A stretch of DNA of 64,000 nt, from positions 9,629 to 73,628 of the forward strand of contig CAYMLO010000029.1 in NCBI GenBank assembly GCA_964390905.1. The letters are read 5' to 3'. Every line of letters begins with the position of its first letter. Positions within the stretch are counted from its first letter, which is position 1. This document shows, in pieces, positions 1 to 9,149 of this stretch. The notes under the pieces were generated by a model. It was not told the origin of the DNA. It saw only the letters and a program-made list of their open reading frames with translations, and ran no database searches. This DNA comes from JAFGLZ01 sp964390905 (GTDB taxonomy: Bacteria; Planctomycetota; Phycisphaerae; UBA1845; JAFGLZ01). Made by a program: the position numbers and the translations under genes.

Positions 1-244
1 CGCTGGCGCCGCTGGAAAGGGCTCGCCTTCTCCGCCTCCTCAGCGCGTCGAGGGCGGGTTACCTACTATCTTAGATGGCCGAACCGCCGAGTCAATCGAT
101 CAGGCAGCCGGTGTCGACCTGGTGAGTCGATGGCGTGTTAGACGGCGGGCTGCCTGAAGACGTACTCTGGCCCAGCGGGCCCTGCCCAACCGGCACTCAG
201 CGATGGACGCAGGCCCCCGTGCTATGCGGAGACGCCCGCACCCA
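1..244. other. Window-edge non-coding stretch
   Basis: No gene could be supported here. Three short plus-strand frames run in from the window edge and stop at about 74, 140 and 160, so the 3' end of a gene outside the window is possible. None has a recognisable sequence. The RidA gene on the minus strand ends just after this stretch. Confidence 0.4.
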
Positions 245-637
245 CTAGCCCCCAGCGCCGCGAACCGCCCACGCGTCGACCTCGACCAAGATGCCCTTCC
301 ACATCTTGCACTCGACGCAGGTTCTGCAGGGCAGCGGGTCCTTGAAGTAGGTCCGGTATACCTCGTTGAAGGCGTCGAAGTCGTTGATGTCGTCGAGAAA
401 GACGCCAATCTTGACGCAATCGTCCATGGTCGCGCCGGCGGCCTCCAGGGCGCCCTTGACGTTGTCGAGCGTCACGCGGGCCTGCTCGGTGATGTTCGAC
501 CCGACGATCTTCGGGCCGTCGGGGTCGAGCGGGCCCTGGCCGGACACGATGATCAGATCGCCCGCCGTCAGGGCAATCGAATACGGACCCTTGTAGCTCT
601 TCCAGGCTTCGGGGGTGTGAGGCTGCTTCTTGGGCAT
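245..637 (-). CDS. RidA/YjgF/UK114 family protein
   Basis: This 130-residue protein has the full length of the RidA family. Members hydrolyse reactive enamine/imine intermediates to keto acids and ammonia in the cytoplasm; other subfamilies have different roles. Visible signatures are the N-terminal SGQGPLDPDG stretch (about 32-41) and the C-terminal segment with Arg105, Cys107 and Glu119, which fall at or next to the residues conserved in E. coli RidA. It lies 55 bases downstream of a creatininase-family gene on the same strand, so the pair may act together in catabolism of a nitrogen compound; that link is inference. The family assignment is secure and the substrate is unknown. Confidence 0.9.
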   Translation of the reverse strand: MPKKQPHTPEAWKSYKGPYSIALTAGDLIIVSGQGPLDPDGPKIVGSNITEQARVTLDNVKGALEAAGATMDDCVKIGVFLDDINDFDAFNEVYRTYFKDPLPCRTCVECKMWKGILVEVDAWAVRGAGG

Positions 638-692
638 CTGTCGAATCTCCTTGGCTTCGGCGGCGCCCGGCGACGGCCGGACCCCGCGTCGT

Positions 693-1487
693 TCACGCCT
701 GGCCGCGTCCCGGGACGAAGGGCCAGTTCCTAAACTCGTCGAGGAACTTGCCGACCTCGTTGACGATCACGTCGAGCAGCTTGGCGCCCTTCTCGGCCGT
801 GGCCAGCTCGGGCTGGCCCATCGCGCCGTCGCCGCACGTGCATTGGTCCATATTCAAGGCCGCAAACGCACGCTGCGGCCGATGATAGCTGATGTCGAAG
901 TACTCGCTCGGCAGCTCGGGACGACGCGCCGTCGCCAGGTCAACCCGGACCACGTCTCTGGCCAGGTGCAGCATCATCGACGTTTCGTATTCGCAGGCGT
1001 GCGTGATCCTAGGCGTCTCCATGCCGGCCTCCGACGCCATCCGGGCGCCAGCGAGGTCCCAGTAGGTGCAGCCGGCCAGATGGACCTCGGCGTCGCTGCC
1101 GATTCGCCGTCGCGTACGGACCAGCGCGTCCTGCATTGGGATGATGTTGCCGCCGTGCCCGTTGAGCAGCACGATCCGCTGGAACCCCGCGTTCAACATG
1201 CTGTCCACCAGCGCCACCAGTAGATCGATGTAGACGCCGTTCGGCACGCTCAACGTTCCCGGGAAGGCGAGGTGATGATCGCTCGCGCCGCACCACAACG
1301 TCGGCGCCAGGACCAGCCAATCACCCCGCCCGGCCTCGAGCCGTTCGGCCATCGCCTGCGTGATCCGGCTGTCGACCTCCAGCGGCAGATGGTGCCCATG
1401 CTGTTCGAAGGCCGCGATGGGCAGCAGGGCGACGACGTCGTCGCCAAGCTGCTCCACCTCGGGCCAAGTCATCGTATCGAGTTTCAT
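693..1487 (-). CDS. Creatininase family amidohydrolase
   Basis: A 264-residue member of the creatininase family, metal-dependent amidohydrolases that act on creatinine, formylated intermediates or related amides. The metal-binding pattern is visible: E28-Q-H30-G followed by HLPLEVD (Asp39), then NGHGGN (109-114) and E-x-E-T-S near 166-170. The chosen ATG has GGAGG six bases upstream; a reading frame continues 16 codons further up but lacks such a site. The gene is followed by a ridA-type gene, probably in one transcript. The exact substrate cannot be told from sequence. It could also be a mycofactocin or FAPy-type deformylase homologue, but no neighbours of those pathways are present. Confidence 0.85.
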   Translation of the reverse strand: MKLDTMTWPEVEQLGDDVVALLPIAAFEQHGHHLPLEVDSRITQAMAERLEAGRGDWLVLAPTLWCGASDHHLAFPGTLSVPNGVYIDLLVALVDSMLNAGFQRIVLLNGHGGNIIPMQDALVRTRRRIGSDAEVHLAGCTYWDLAGARMASEAGMETPRITHACEYETSMMLHLARDVVRVDLATARRPELPSEYFDISYHRPQRAFAALNMDQCTCGDGAMGQPELATAEKGAKLLDVIVNEVGKFLDEFRNWPFVPGRGQA

Positions 1488-1625
1488 CCGTCCGCCTCCG
1501 CCCGGCTGCAGGGCCAGGCAGTCCTCTGCACGCACTTACCCATCGCCTGCGGTTGTACCGTCTGGACCGGTGCGCTTCAAGGTCCGCCAGGCCGGACGTC
1601 CGCTCGCCCGACCCGCTCGCCGGCG

Positions 1626-2885
1626 CTATCCTCGGGGCTCGTTGACGCACGGGACGGCGCTGTCGACCAGGGGCCGGCGCAGATCCACGAACCTCGCCCG
1701 GATCTCGTCGGCGATCTTGGCGGCCAGCAGACCTGCGAGCTTGTTGGTGTAGTGGAAGCGGTCGACGTAGAGGGCCTCGGCCATTTGCTCCTGCATGTCG
1801 GCACACCACAGGAAGTCCTTTCCCATGTCATGCGTCGAGACGTACTGCGCCATTGCGGGATAGCCCTTCGCGCAGATGGCGTGCTTGCCGAGGCCGAATC
1901 TCCCGAAGAGGTCGTGCTTGCGGTCGTACTTGTAACCGGAGATCGGTTGCCAGACGAACAGCGTCTTGACGCCAGACCCATCGGCCACGAGCTTCGCCAG
2001 TTTCTTGTTCGTCACGTACCGATCGATGATCTTCGAGAAGAGAACGTCCGGTGCGAATCTCTTCCGGGGCGGCGGCGCTCGCCCCGCCAGGCTCATCCGA
2101 ACGCCAAGAGGTGCGGAGACAGGCAGGCTGTCCACCAGGTTCCTGAACGCCCGACCCATCGTGATTCGCCCGGAATTCGTCCAGATTTCCTGGCAGCGAT
2201 CGTCCAGATACAGGCCGAGGTCATACGTGAAGCGGGGATCGCCGTAGTCGGCCTGAGAGAAGTCGTTGAAGCCGTCAATGAAGACGGCGAGGTGGGGGAG
2301 GTGCTTGTCGGCGATGAGACACTCGAACAGGACCCGCTCTTGCGTGGAGAAGTGGTAGCCGCAGCCGAAGTTGTAGACCTTCACGGCGCGCTTCGGCGAC
2401 CGGGAATTCAGGTTCCGCTCCAGGTGTGCAGGAACCGTTTGACTGTCCGGTAGTCCGTAGCCGAACGTCGTGGATCCGCCGAAGACGAAGATCACGAAAT
2501 CGGTGTCGTAGTTGGGAGGCCAAACGAGCTCTCGGCCGTTGCCGCGGAATCCGACGTCCGAAACGTTGACGTACTTGCCGCGGAAGGGCCGCTCGCAGAA
2601 CTGCGTGTAGGCCCTGTACGCGTACGGGCGGTTCCAGATCTCCCCCAGCATCTCGTTGATCTGATCCATGGACAGATCAGGGTAGACGGACGTCAGGTCG
2701 ATATCGTTTCCGTACCATTCGTTGATCTGGTTCTGGGACTCGGACTTCTTGAGATGGGCGGAGATCTCCGACCAGGCGTACACCACGAGATTGAGAAAGG
2801 CGAAGAGCGCTACGCTGCTGAACGTGATGATCGCTATGGTCTTGTAGACGCCTGACGCACGCGCGAGTCTGCTGTTCTCGTTCAT
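1626..2885 (-). CDS. Membrane-anchored SGNH/GDSL hydrolase-like protein
   Basis: A 419-residue protein with one N-terminal membrane segment (about 16-37) and a probable extracytoplasmic domain. The domain carries FGGSTTFGYG (about 135-144), the block I nucleophile region of SGNH hydrolases, and a late D375-R-F-H378 that fits the catalytic Asp-x-x-His. Members of this fold remove acyl or acetyl groups from lipids or polysaccharides. The start was placed at MNENSR, which puts the hydrophobic segment at the N-terminus; an upstream ATG in frame would add 37 residues unlike a signal. It is divergent from the GH51 gene, so de-acetylation of a glycan is plausible but unproven. Confidence 0.7.
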   Translation of the reverse strand: MNENSRLARASGVYKTIAIITFSSVALFAFLNLVVYAWSEISAHLKKSESQNQINEWYGNDIDLTSVYPDLSMDQINEMLGEIWNRPYAYRAYTQFCERPFRGKYVNVSDVGFRGNGRELVWPPNYDTDFVIFVFGGSTTFGYGLPDSQTVPAHLERNLNSRSPKRAVKVYNFGCGYHFSTQERVLFECLIADKHLPHLAVFIDGFNDFSQADYGDPRFTYDLGLYLDDRCQEIWTNSGRITMGRAFRNLVDSLPVSAPLGVRMSLAGRAPPPRKRFAPDVLFSKIIDRYVTNKKLAKLVADGSGVKTLFVWQPISGYKYDRKHDLFGRFGLGKHAICAKGYPAMAQYVSTHDMGKDFLWCADMQEQMAEALYVDRFHYTNKLAGLLAAKIADEIRARFVDLRRPLVDSAVPCVNEPRG

Positions 2886-3062
2886 GATCGGATCCGTGAT
2901 GAGGAGGTCGTCAGTCCTGCTGGCCAGGCCTCGCCAGAGCGGGCCGTGTCGGTATGATACGGGCATGCCGACGGCGTTGGGAAGCGCGCGGACCAAGCGC
3001 CGTCATGGCCGATTGGCCCGAATGCGGAATCGCGGGTGTCACTTACGTTCTCGGGCAGGGGC

Positions 3063-5615
3063 ATGTTCATGGTAGAGGTCGGCTTGATCTTACTGGCAGG
3101 TGTCGCGATGGGGTCGGAAGGGGGGTGGCGGGACGGATTCGAGGGTCCGGACCTTCATGAGCGGTGGCGGAAGGTGGTCCCGTTGGCAGGCCCCAGGATC
3201 CGCCTGGACCGAAACGTGGGACGCCTGCAGATCGCCTTGCCGGAGCGAAAGGACGGGTTCGATCTCTGGCTCGGCCGCCAACAGGCCCCATTGCTGCTGG
3301 CGCCGGCGCCGAAGGGGGACTTCGTTTACGAAGGTCACGTGCGGGTCACGACGTGGTCGCGCGAGGGGAACGTTCACCTGGCCCTGGTGGTCGCGTTCGG
3401 CGAGGGCGCCGTGCTGTCGTGGGGTCCGTTCTACAGCAAGATCTTCGGTGGCGGGCAGCAGACGCTCGAGCTGTGGGCGGAGGCGACCGGGTTGGGCTGC
3501 GTCGCCAGGGCGCGCGGCGATTGGCCGTCGGCCTACCTCCGGATCGAAAAGAGTGGGCGCCGGTACGCGCTGTCCATGAGGCACGACGCCGGCGAGCCGT
3601 GGCAGACAGGGGGAACGTTCGACGCGGCGTTCCCACCACAGTATGTGGGCATTCTTGGCAAGACGTACGGCCCGGGGGAGAACGCCGCGGCGGCGGAGTT
3701 CGACGACGTGGCGATCCAGCCCAGGCCGCCTGCTCCGGCACCGTCCCTGGCCGTGGCGGCGCGGATCGACGCGGGCAAGCCCAACGTAGTGCTGAACCCG
3801 TTCCGCTACGGGCACTTCGTCGAGCATCTGGGCAAGTGCGTCTATGGTGGGTTGTGGGCGGAGCGCTTGCACAACCGGAAGTTCACCGGAGGGACGACGA
3901 ACGGAGTTGTGATGGCGTGGCAACCCATTGGCCGAGGCAAGGGCGTGACGTTCTGCAACGACAATCGCGACTACTACTGCCCGTCGCAGTCGCAGGTCGT
4001 TGAGGCTACGGAGGCCGGGGACGAGCACGGCATCCTGCAGGGGGGGATCGAGATCGAAGCAGGGTGCGAGTACACCGGTTACGTCATTGCCAAGCAACGC
4101 AAGCTCGACCGTCCGGTCACCGTATCGCTGCGGGAGGGGGATCGCGTGCTGGCGTCGGCCGACGTGGGGCCGATCGCAGCGGAGTGGGCGAAGCGGCCGT
4201 TCAGGCTAGAGGCCCGCGCCGCTGCGAAGCGCGGCGCATTCGCCGTCACGACGACGTCGGCGGGCAAGCTGTGGTTGGGGGGGGTCTCGCTGATGCCGGC
4301 CGACAACGTCGACGGGTGGCGACGGGACGTCATCGAAGCGTGCAAGCTGAGCAGGCCGCCGATGGTTCGCTATCCGGGAGGCAACTTCGTCAGTGGATAC
4401 CACTGGCGGGACGGCATCGGGCCGCGCGACCGGCGTCCGCCACGGTGGGAACGTGCCTGGAAGGCGTGGGAGTGGAACGACGTCGGCATCGACGAGTTCA
4501 TGACGCTGACGCGGCGGGTCGGCTGGGAGCCCACCATCGTCGTCAACTGCGGCGAGGGACAATCGGACGAGGCCGCCGAGTGGGTCGAGTACTGCAATGG
4601 CGGTCCGGACACGCGCTGGGGCAGGGTTCGGGCCGCAAACGGCCACGTCGAACCATACGGCATCAAGTATTGGGGTATCGGCAACGAGATTTACGGCCCG
4701 TGGCAGTTGGGTCACCTCGACGCGACACGGTACGCGCTCAAGGCCGTCGAGTTCGCCCGGGCGATGAAGGGCGTCGACCCGAATATCGAGCTGATCGGCG
4801 TAGGCGTTGAGGCCGACCGGTTTGACGGCTGGAATGAGAAGGTCGTCAAGATCGCGGGTCCTCACTTCGACTGGCTGAGCGTGCACCACTACCTCCTGTT
4901 CGACCTCCGTGGCGATCGCGTGGCCAACTACGCGAACATCGTCCACGCGCCCATCAAGATAGCGTCGATTCTCTCCCGCACGGCTCGATTGGTTCAGCGG
5001 GCAAACGGAGATCGGGCGATCCCGCTGGCCTTCGACGAGTGGAACGTCGCACCGGTTCTCAAGGGCGCCACGGGCAAGCCCTGGAAGCACAACATCGCCC
5101 AGGGGCTATATGCGGCCGGTGTGTTCCACACGTTGCACCGTCTGGCAGAGCGCGTGCCGATGGCCAATCACGCGCTGCTGGTCAACCCGATCGGTACGCT
5201 CCAGGTACGCCAGACCGCGGTGCTCCAGACGCCGACGTACCTGGCGTTCCGACTGTATGGGAACAGCTCCGGCCACCGACGCGTGCCAGTGACGCTGAGG
5301 GACGTGCCATCGAACGGCCCGACGCCGCTGGTCGACGTGATCGCCGCGATCGGGCAGGACGGGCGGACGCTGCACGTTCACGCCATCAACCGGCATCCGA
5401 TCGAGCCGATCAAGGTGAGCTGGGAGTTGCCCGGGTTCGAGCCCGCGGGGCCGGTTCGCGTCGTCGAGTTGGTCGGTTCGTCGTGGCAGGCGCAGACGAC
5501 GTTCGGCGAGCCGGACGGGGTCCGGCTGGTCGAGCGCGACGCGGCGTGGGACGAGATCCGGGACGACCCCCTCCCGCCTCACTCTGTGCGGGGGCTGATC
5601 ATCAGACGTCGGTAG
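3063..5615 (+). CDS. Secreted family 51 alpha-L-arabinofuranosidase with N-terminal accessory domain
   Basis: An 850-residue exported enzyme expected to release terminal arabinofuranose from hemicellulose or pectin side chains. A short signal peptide is followed by an approximately 200-residue beta-rich domain (GFEG...F-D-D-V) resembling concanavalin-type accessory modules. The GH51 region then starts near NPFRYGHFVEHLG and contains MVRYPGGNFVSGYHW. The general acid/base is in GIGNE (Glu542) and the nucleophile in AFDEWN (Glu659). A C-terminal beta domain follows. The ATG at this position has AGGGG just upstream; an in-frame ATG 27 bases earlier would disrupt the signal peptide. Many GH51 enzymes are cytoplasmic, so export is notable. 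It ends five bases before the convergent dehydratase gene. Confidence 0.88.
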   Translation: MFMVEVGLILLAGVAMGSEGGWRDGFEGPDLHERWRKVVPLAGPRIRLDRNVGRLQIALPERKDGFDLWLGRQQAPLLLAPAPKGDFVYEGHVRVTTWSREGNVHLALVVAFGEGAVLSWGPFYSKIFGGGQQTLELWAEATGLGCVARARGDWPSAYLRIEKSGRRYALSMRHDAGEPWQTGGTFDAAFPPQYVGILGKTYGPGENAAAAEFDDVAIQPRPPAPAPSLAVAARIDAGKPNVVLNPFRYGHFVEHLGKCVYGGLWAERLHNRKFTGGTTNGVVMAWQPIGRGKGVTFCNDNRDYYCPSQSQVVEATEAGDEHGILQGGIEIEAGCEYTGYVIAKQRKLDRPVTVSLREGDRVLASADVGPIAAEWAKRPFRLEARAAAKRGAFAVTTTSAGKLWLGGVSLMPADNVDGWRRDVIEACKLSRPPMVRYPGGNFVSGYHWRDGIGPRDRRPPRWERAWKAWEWNDVGIDEFMTLTRRVGWEPTIVVNCGEGQSDEAAEWVEYCNGGPDTRWGRVRAANGHVEPYGIKYWGIGNEIYGPWQLGHLDATRYALKAVEFARAMKGVDPNIELIGVGVEADRFDGWNEKVVKIAGPHFDWLSVHHYLLFDLRGDRVANYANIVHAPIKIASILSRTARLVQRANGDRAIPLAFDEWNVAPVLKGATGKPWKHNIAQGLYAAGVFHTLHRLAERVPMANHALLVNPIGTLQVRQTAVLQTPTYLAFRLYGNSSGHRRVPVTLRDVPSNGPTPLVDVIAAIGQDGRTLHVHAINRHPIEPIKVSWELPGFEPAGPVRVVELVGSSWQAQTTFGEPDGVRLVERDAAWDEIRDDPLPPHSVRGLIIRRR

Positions 5616-5620
5616 GGGGG

Positions 5621-7567
5621 TCAATCGGCGTCGCGCACAGGACGGGCTTCGGTGCCGGGCTCGGCGTACTCGGGGACGATGCCCGCCAGGGCGGCACGGA
5701 GGGTGTCCGGGTCAGCGTCCTCGGTCAACCGGGCCAACTCCTCGATGGCGCGGCAGACGGTGGCGTGGTCCTCGGGCCGCCGCTTCCAGATTCCGATCTT
5801 GGGGTGCGGGGTGGGGGCGATGTCTTCGCCGCGGATGCTGAGCTCCTCAAACAGCTTCTCGCCCGGACGGATGCCGGTGAAGGTGATATCGATGTCTTCG
5901 TCGGGCCGGAGCCCGTTCAAGGTGATCAGCTCCCGGGCTAGATCGAGGATCTTGACCGGCTCGCCCATGTCCAATAGGAAGATCTCCCCCCCATTGCCGA
6001 TCGCGCCGGCCTGAAGCGTTAGCTGGGTGGCCTCGGGGATCGTCATGAAGTAGCGGACCATCTCGGGATGCGTGACCGTGACCGGACCGCCGGCGGCGAT
6101 CTGACGCTGGAAGATGGGCAACACGCTGCCGCTGCTGCCCAACACGTTTCCGAAGCGGACGGTGACGAACTGCGTGGGCCCGTCGGGACCGAGTTGCTGG
6201 ATGTACATCTCGGCCACGCGCTTCGTGCAGCCCATCACGCTGGAGGGATTGACGGCCTTGTCCGTGGAGATGAGGACAAATTTCTGGCATCCCCGCGCCA
6301 GCGCCACGTCGGCCAGGGATTGGGTGCCCAGGATGTTATTCTTCACGGCCTCTCCCGGGTTTTGCTCCATCAGCGGGACGTGTTTATGGGCGGCTGCGTG
6401 AAATACCGCCTCTGGCGCCTCGGCGGCGAAGATCCTCTCGACGCGATGTGCGTCGCAGATGTCGGCGATGTACGATCGGAGTTCGGCGTTCGGGTGGCGT
6501 TGGCGGAGTTCACGCTCGATTTCGAAGAGGTTGTTCTCGGCCTGTTCGATCAGGACGAGGCACTTGGGGCCGAATCGCAGGATCTGTCGGCAGAGCTCGG
6601 ATCCGATCGATCCACCTGCGCCGGTGACCATGACGCGCTTGGACTCCAAGTACAGCGCGATCGTTTCGACGTCGAGGGCGACCTCCTCTCGGCCGAGCAA
6701 GTCGCCGATGTCCACTTGGCGGAGTTGGCTGATGGCCACGTCGCCGCGGATCAGCTCATCGGGCCCGGGCACCATTCGGAATCGGACCGCCGCGCCCTGG
6801 CAGGCCTTGACGACCTTGCGCAGCTCCTTCCGGTCTGCCCCGGGGATGGCGATGAGGATTTCGTCGACGTCATGTTTGGCGCAGATCTCGCCCACCTCCT
6901 CGGTCGTCCCGAGGACATCGACGCCGTGGATTCGAGCGCGCCGCAAGCTCGGGTCGTCGTCAAGGAACCCCACGACGCGGTGACGCTCGACGGGCATGCG
7001 AAGGATCTCGCGCACCGTCATCTCACCGGCGTCGCCGGCGCCGATGATGAGCACACGCGCGGGGCCTCCCGAGGCGATCGGACGGAATTCCTCCCGGTAT
7101 AGCCGGACCGCCACCCGGGCTCCGCACACCAGGGCGATCGTCAATCCCCAATCGAGGATGAAAACGAGCTGCGGCCGGACGGGAACGCCGCGCGCCCACA
7201 GGTGCGCGAACTCTCCCGCGAAATACAGAACCATGAACACGACGAAACTGACGTAGCTGGCCGTGATCACCGACAGCAGGTCACGAAGCCCCACGTATCG
7301 CCACCATCCCCGGTACAGTCTAAACAGTCCGAAGACCACGGCCTTGATGACGATGTTGATGGGCATCAACGGCAGGAAGTACCGGGTGAATGTGTCCAGG
7401 CCGTATTGGAAGTTGTAGGTCACACCGACACTGAGCAGGTAGCTGGCGATAAAGAGGGCTTGGTAGATGAAGAAGGAGACGAGGAGGGGAATCCAGAACG
7501 GCCATCGGCGGCGCCGGTCCAGGCGCTCCAACTCGGGGGGGGCTGGGTGTGTGGTCGGACCGTCCAT
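5621..7567 (-). CDS. Membrane nucleotide-sugar 4,6-dehydratase/epimerase, CapD/PglF/WbpM type
   Basis: This 648-residue protein matches the long polysaccharide-biosynthesis dehydratases that convert UDP-GlcNAc to 4-keto-6-deoxy sugars. About four membrane segments lie in residues 24-155. A first nucleotide-binding fold starts at VLIIGAGDAGEMT (172-184) and the catalytic Rossmann domain at VMVTGAGGSIGSE (312-324). The active-site motif STDKAVNPSSVMGCTK (434-449) has Met where classical short-chain dehydratases have Tyr, which is normal for this family. The DegT-type aminotransferase about 1.6 kb away would use such a 4-keto product, so the two may make an amino-deoxy sugar. The family call is secure; the sugar is inferred. 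Confidence 0.9.
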   Translation of the reverse strand: MDGPTTHPAPPELERLDRRRRWPFWIPLLVSFFIYQALFIASYLLSVGVTYNFQYGLDTFTRYFLPLMPINIVIKAVVFGLFRLYRGWWRYVGLRDLLSVITASYVSFVVFMVLYFAGEFAHLWARGVPVRPQLVFILDWGLTIALVCGARVAVRLYREEFRPIASGGPARVLIIGAGDAGEMTVREILRMPVERHRVVGFLDDDPSLRRARIHGVDVLGTTEEVGEICAKHDVDEILIAIPGADRKELRKVVKACQGAAVRFRMVPGPDELIRGDVAISQLRQVDIGDLLGREEVALDVETIALYLESKRVMVTGAGGSIGSELCRQILRFGPKCLVLIEQAENNLFEIERELRQRHPNAELRSYIADICDAHRVERIFAAEAPEAVFHAAAHKHVPLMEQNPGEAVKNNILGTQSLADVALARGCQKFVLISTDKAVNPSSVMGCTKRVAEMYIQQLGPDGPTQFVTVRFGNVLGSSGSVLPIFQRQIAAGGPVTVTHPEMVRYFMTIPEATQLTLQAGAIGNGGEIFLLDMGEPVKILDLARELITLNGLRPDEDIDITFTGIRPGEKLFEELSIRGEDIAPTPHPKIGIWKRRPEDHATVCRAIEELARLTEDADPDTLRAALAGIVPEYAEPGTEARPVRDAD

Positions 7568-7723
7568 GCGCGCCGTAGCATCTCTCAGGGCAGGCCCGAG
7601 ACCGAACGGCAGACGCCGGCCTCTAAACGCCGACCCCCACGCCAGACTCCGGGCCGATCCAAGGGGGAACGCTCACCGTCCCATGGGACCTCGGTCGGGA
7701 TGCGGATCCGTGGCAGCCGATGT

Positions 7724-8821
7724 CTAGAGCGGCGGTAAGGCGTCCGATGCCGTTGCGGTCGTGGGTGCCGGCTGTCTGGCTTTCCTGGGTGTTTCCAGTA
7801 CTTGAATCATGTTGACCCACGCCTCTTCGTGGGAGACCTGCGCCGCGGCCTGCCTCATATGGTTCAGCGCCTGTTCGCGATCGCCGTTGGTCCAAGCCAC
7901 GTAACCCATCAAGACGCGGACCATCTCACCCGCCTTCGTGTCGTCGACGATCTCGGCCCGGAACCGCCGAAGGAACGCGTCATACGCCTCTTGTGACTCG
8001 TGCCACGTGGCGATGTCGAACGGCGTCGCGAAGGCCTCCGGCACCCGCCTGCCAAGCTGCCGGATCATCTGAGTCGCCCGGTAGTAGTTCCGAGAGAGCA
8101 GGGCCGTCTGGATGAGCCCGATCCGCGGCTCGGCTTGGTCTGGGTCCAGCGTCTTGGCGATGCCGAAGCTGGACCGGGCCCCCGTGTAGTCCTTCTTGCG
8201 AAGCCGCGCCTGACCGGCCTCGACATGTCCCGCCAGCGAGGCGTCGATCCATTCTGCTTCCTGGTCCTCCCACCCCCGTTCAGACGCTGGGAGCAGGGGT
8301 AGAGGCGCGTGGTCGAGTTCCTCGGGGAGGGGCCCCGGCGGCAGGCGATTCGCACTGCCCCCGCTGGCCAGGATGTCGAGGACGCTCAACGAAGGTTGCC
8401 GCTGTCTTGTCATATAGGCAGAACTTCCCCTGAAGTGTCTGGATTCCCCCAATGCTCGCGTGCTCGACGACGACCCGCGAATGGGGCGGGAACCCGACTG
8501 AGCGGGCTTGCCTCCCACTGCTCGACGAGGGCTTCTCGGGCCGCTGTCGAGTCCAGGCCTCACACGCGAGCTATCCCTACCCAAAAGCGAGCGGTTCACG
8601 CGGGATCCGCGGTCGGATCGGCGCCTTGCGACGTTCCTTTGGGCGGGGGTGCTAAACCGGCCGACTCTCTCGCTGGGCCGGTTCGTTCGCAGGCTGCTGC
8701 CCCCCCCTACCTGGAGCTGTGCGAGCCCCCATGGCGGCACCGTCATGGTGGTCAGACTGGCGAGGGCGCCACCCCAAATCCATCGCCAAGCAGCGGACCT
8801 CCGTGCAGTGTTGCTCATCAT
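7724..8821 (-). CDS. Secreted TPR-like protein of unknown function
   Basis: A 365-residue protein with a signal-peptide-like N-terminus (Trp-rich, cleavage probably near Ala34) and a Ser/Arg-rich low-complexity stretch from about 40 to 150. A helical region at about 200-330 follows. In it, ARLRKKDYTGARSSFGIAKT and GDREQALNHMRQAA look like tetratricopeptide helices, suggesting a protein-interaction role outside the cytoplasm. Two adjacent ATG codons can start it, with GAGAAGG upstream. A perfect 18-base palindrome lies about 25 bases before the start and may be an operator. No catalytic motif was found and the function is unknown. Confidence 0.6.
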   Translation of the reverse strand: MMSNTARRSAAWRWIWGGALASLTTMTVPPWGLAQLQVGGGSSLRTNRPSERVGRFSTPAQRNVARRRSDRGSRVNRSLLGRDSSRVRPGLDSGPRSPRRAVGGKPAQSGSRPIRGSSSSTRALGESRHFRGSSAYMTRQRQPSLSVLDILASGGSANRLPPGPLPEELDHAPLPLLPASERGWEDQEAEWIDASLAGHVEAGQARLRKKDYTGARSSFGIAKTLDPDQAEPRIGLIQTALLSRNYYRATQMIRQLGRRVPEAFATPFDIATWHESQEAYDAFLRRFRAEIVDDTKAGEMVRVLMGYVAWTNGDREQALNHMRQAAAQVSHEEAWVNMIQVLETPRKARQPAPTTATASDALPPL

Positions 8822-9149
8822 GGGGCCTTCTCTCTAATTTACTACTAAAGAAGTCTTTAGTCTGGAGAGCCGTCCACGTCCAGACCACCCCCTCCGGCTG
8901 AGCCAGAACACCGGCCCTCCAAGAGAAGTATATCGACTAAATGCCCCCCGAGCAATCACACCAGAGCAAATGCCGGCGGCCAAGCCGACTCGGCAGCCGA
9001 GGCGAGAGGCTAGCAGGTCCCGAAGGAAGGCATTGACTCCGGTTCGGGATGCGGCTAACTACAGGGTCTTGGCGCCGATGGGGCCTGGGCCATGCGACTT
9101 TGCGGTCCGTGCCGCCTTGCCCTCAGGTCCGTGAGGAGGGTGCCTGCAC
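8822..9149. other. Divergent intergenic region
   Basis: This stretch separates the TPR-like gene (minus) from the aminotransferase gene (plus). It contains an AT-rich patch at 8834-8862 with a perfect inverted repeat, listed separately. The remainder is GC-rich with no gene or RNA that I can support. It must hold the promoters of both neighbours. Confidence 0.5.
8844..8861. promoter_or_regulatory. Perfect 18-base palindrome, candidate operator
   Basis: ACTAAAGA is followed after two bases by its exact reverse complement TCTTTAGT. It sits in an AT-rich island within GC-rich surroundings, 23-40 bases upstream of the start of the TPR-like gene, where an operator or core promoter would lie. No cognate regulator is recognisable nearby. 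Confidence 0.35.
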
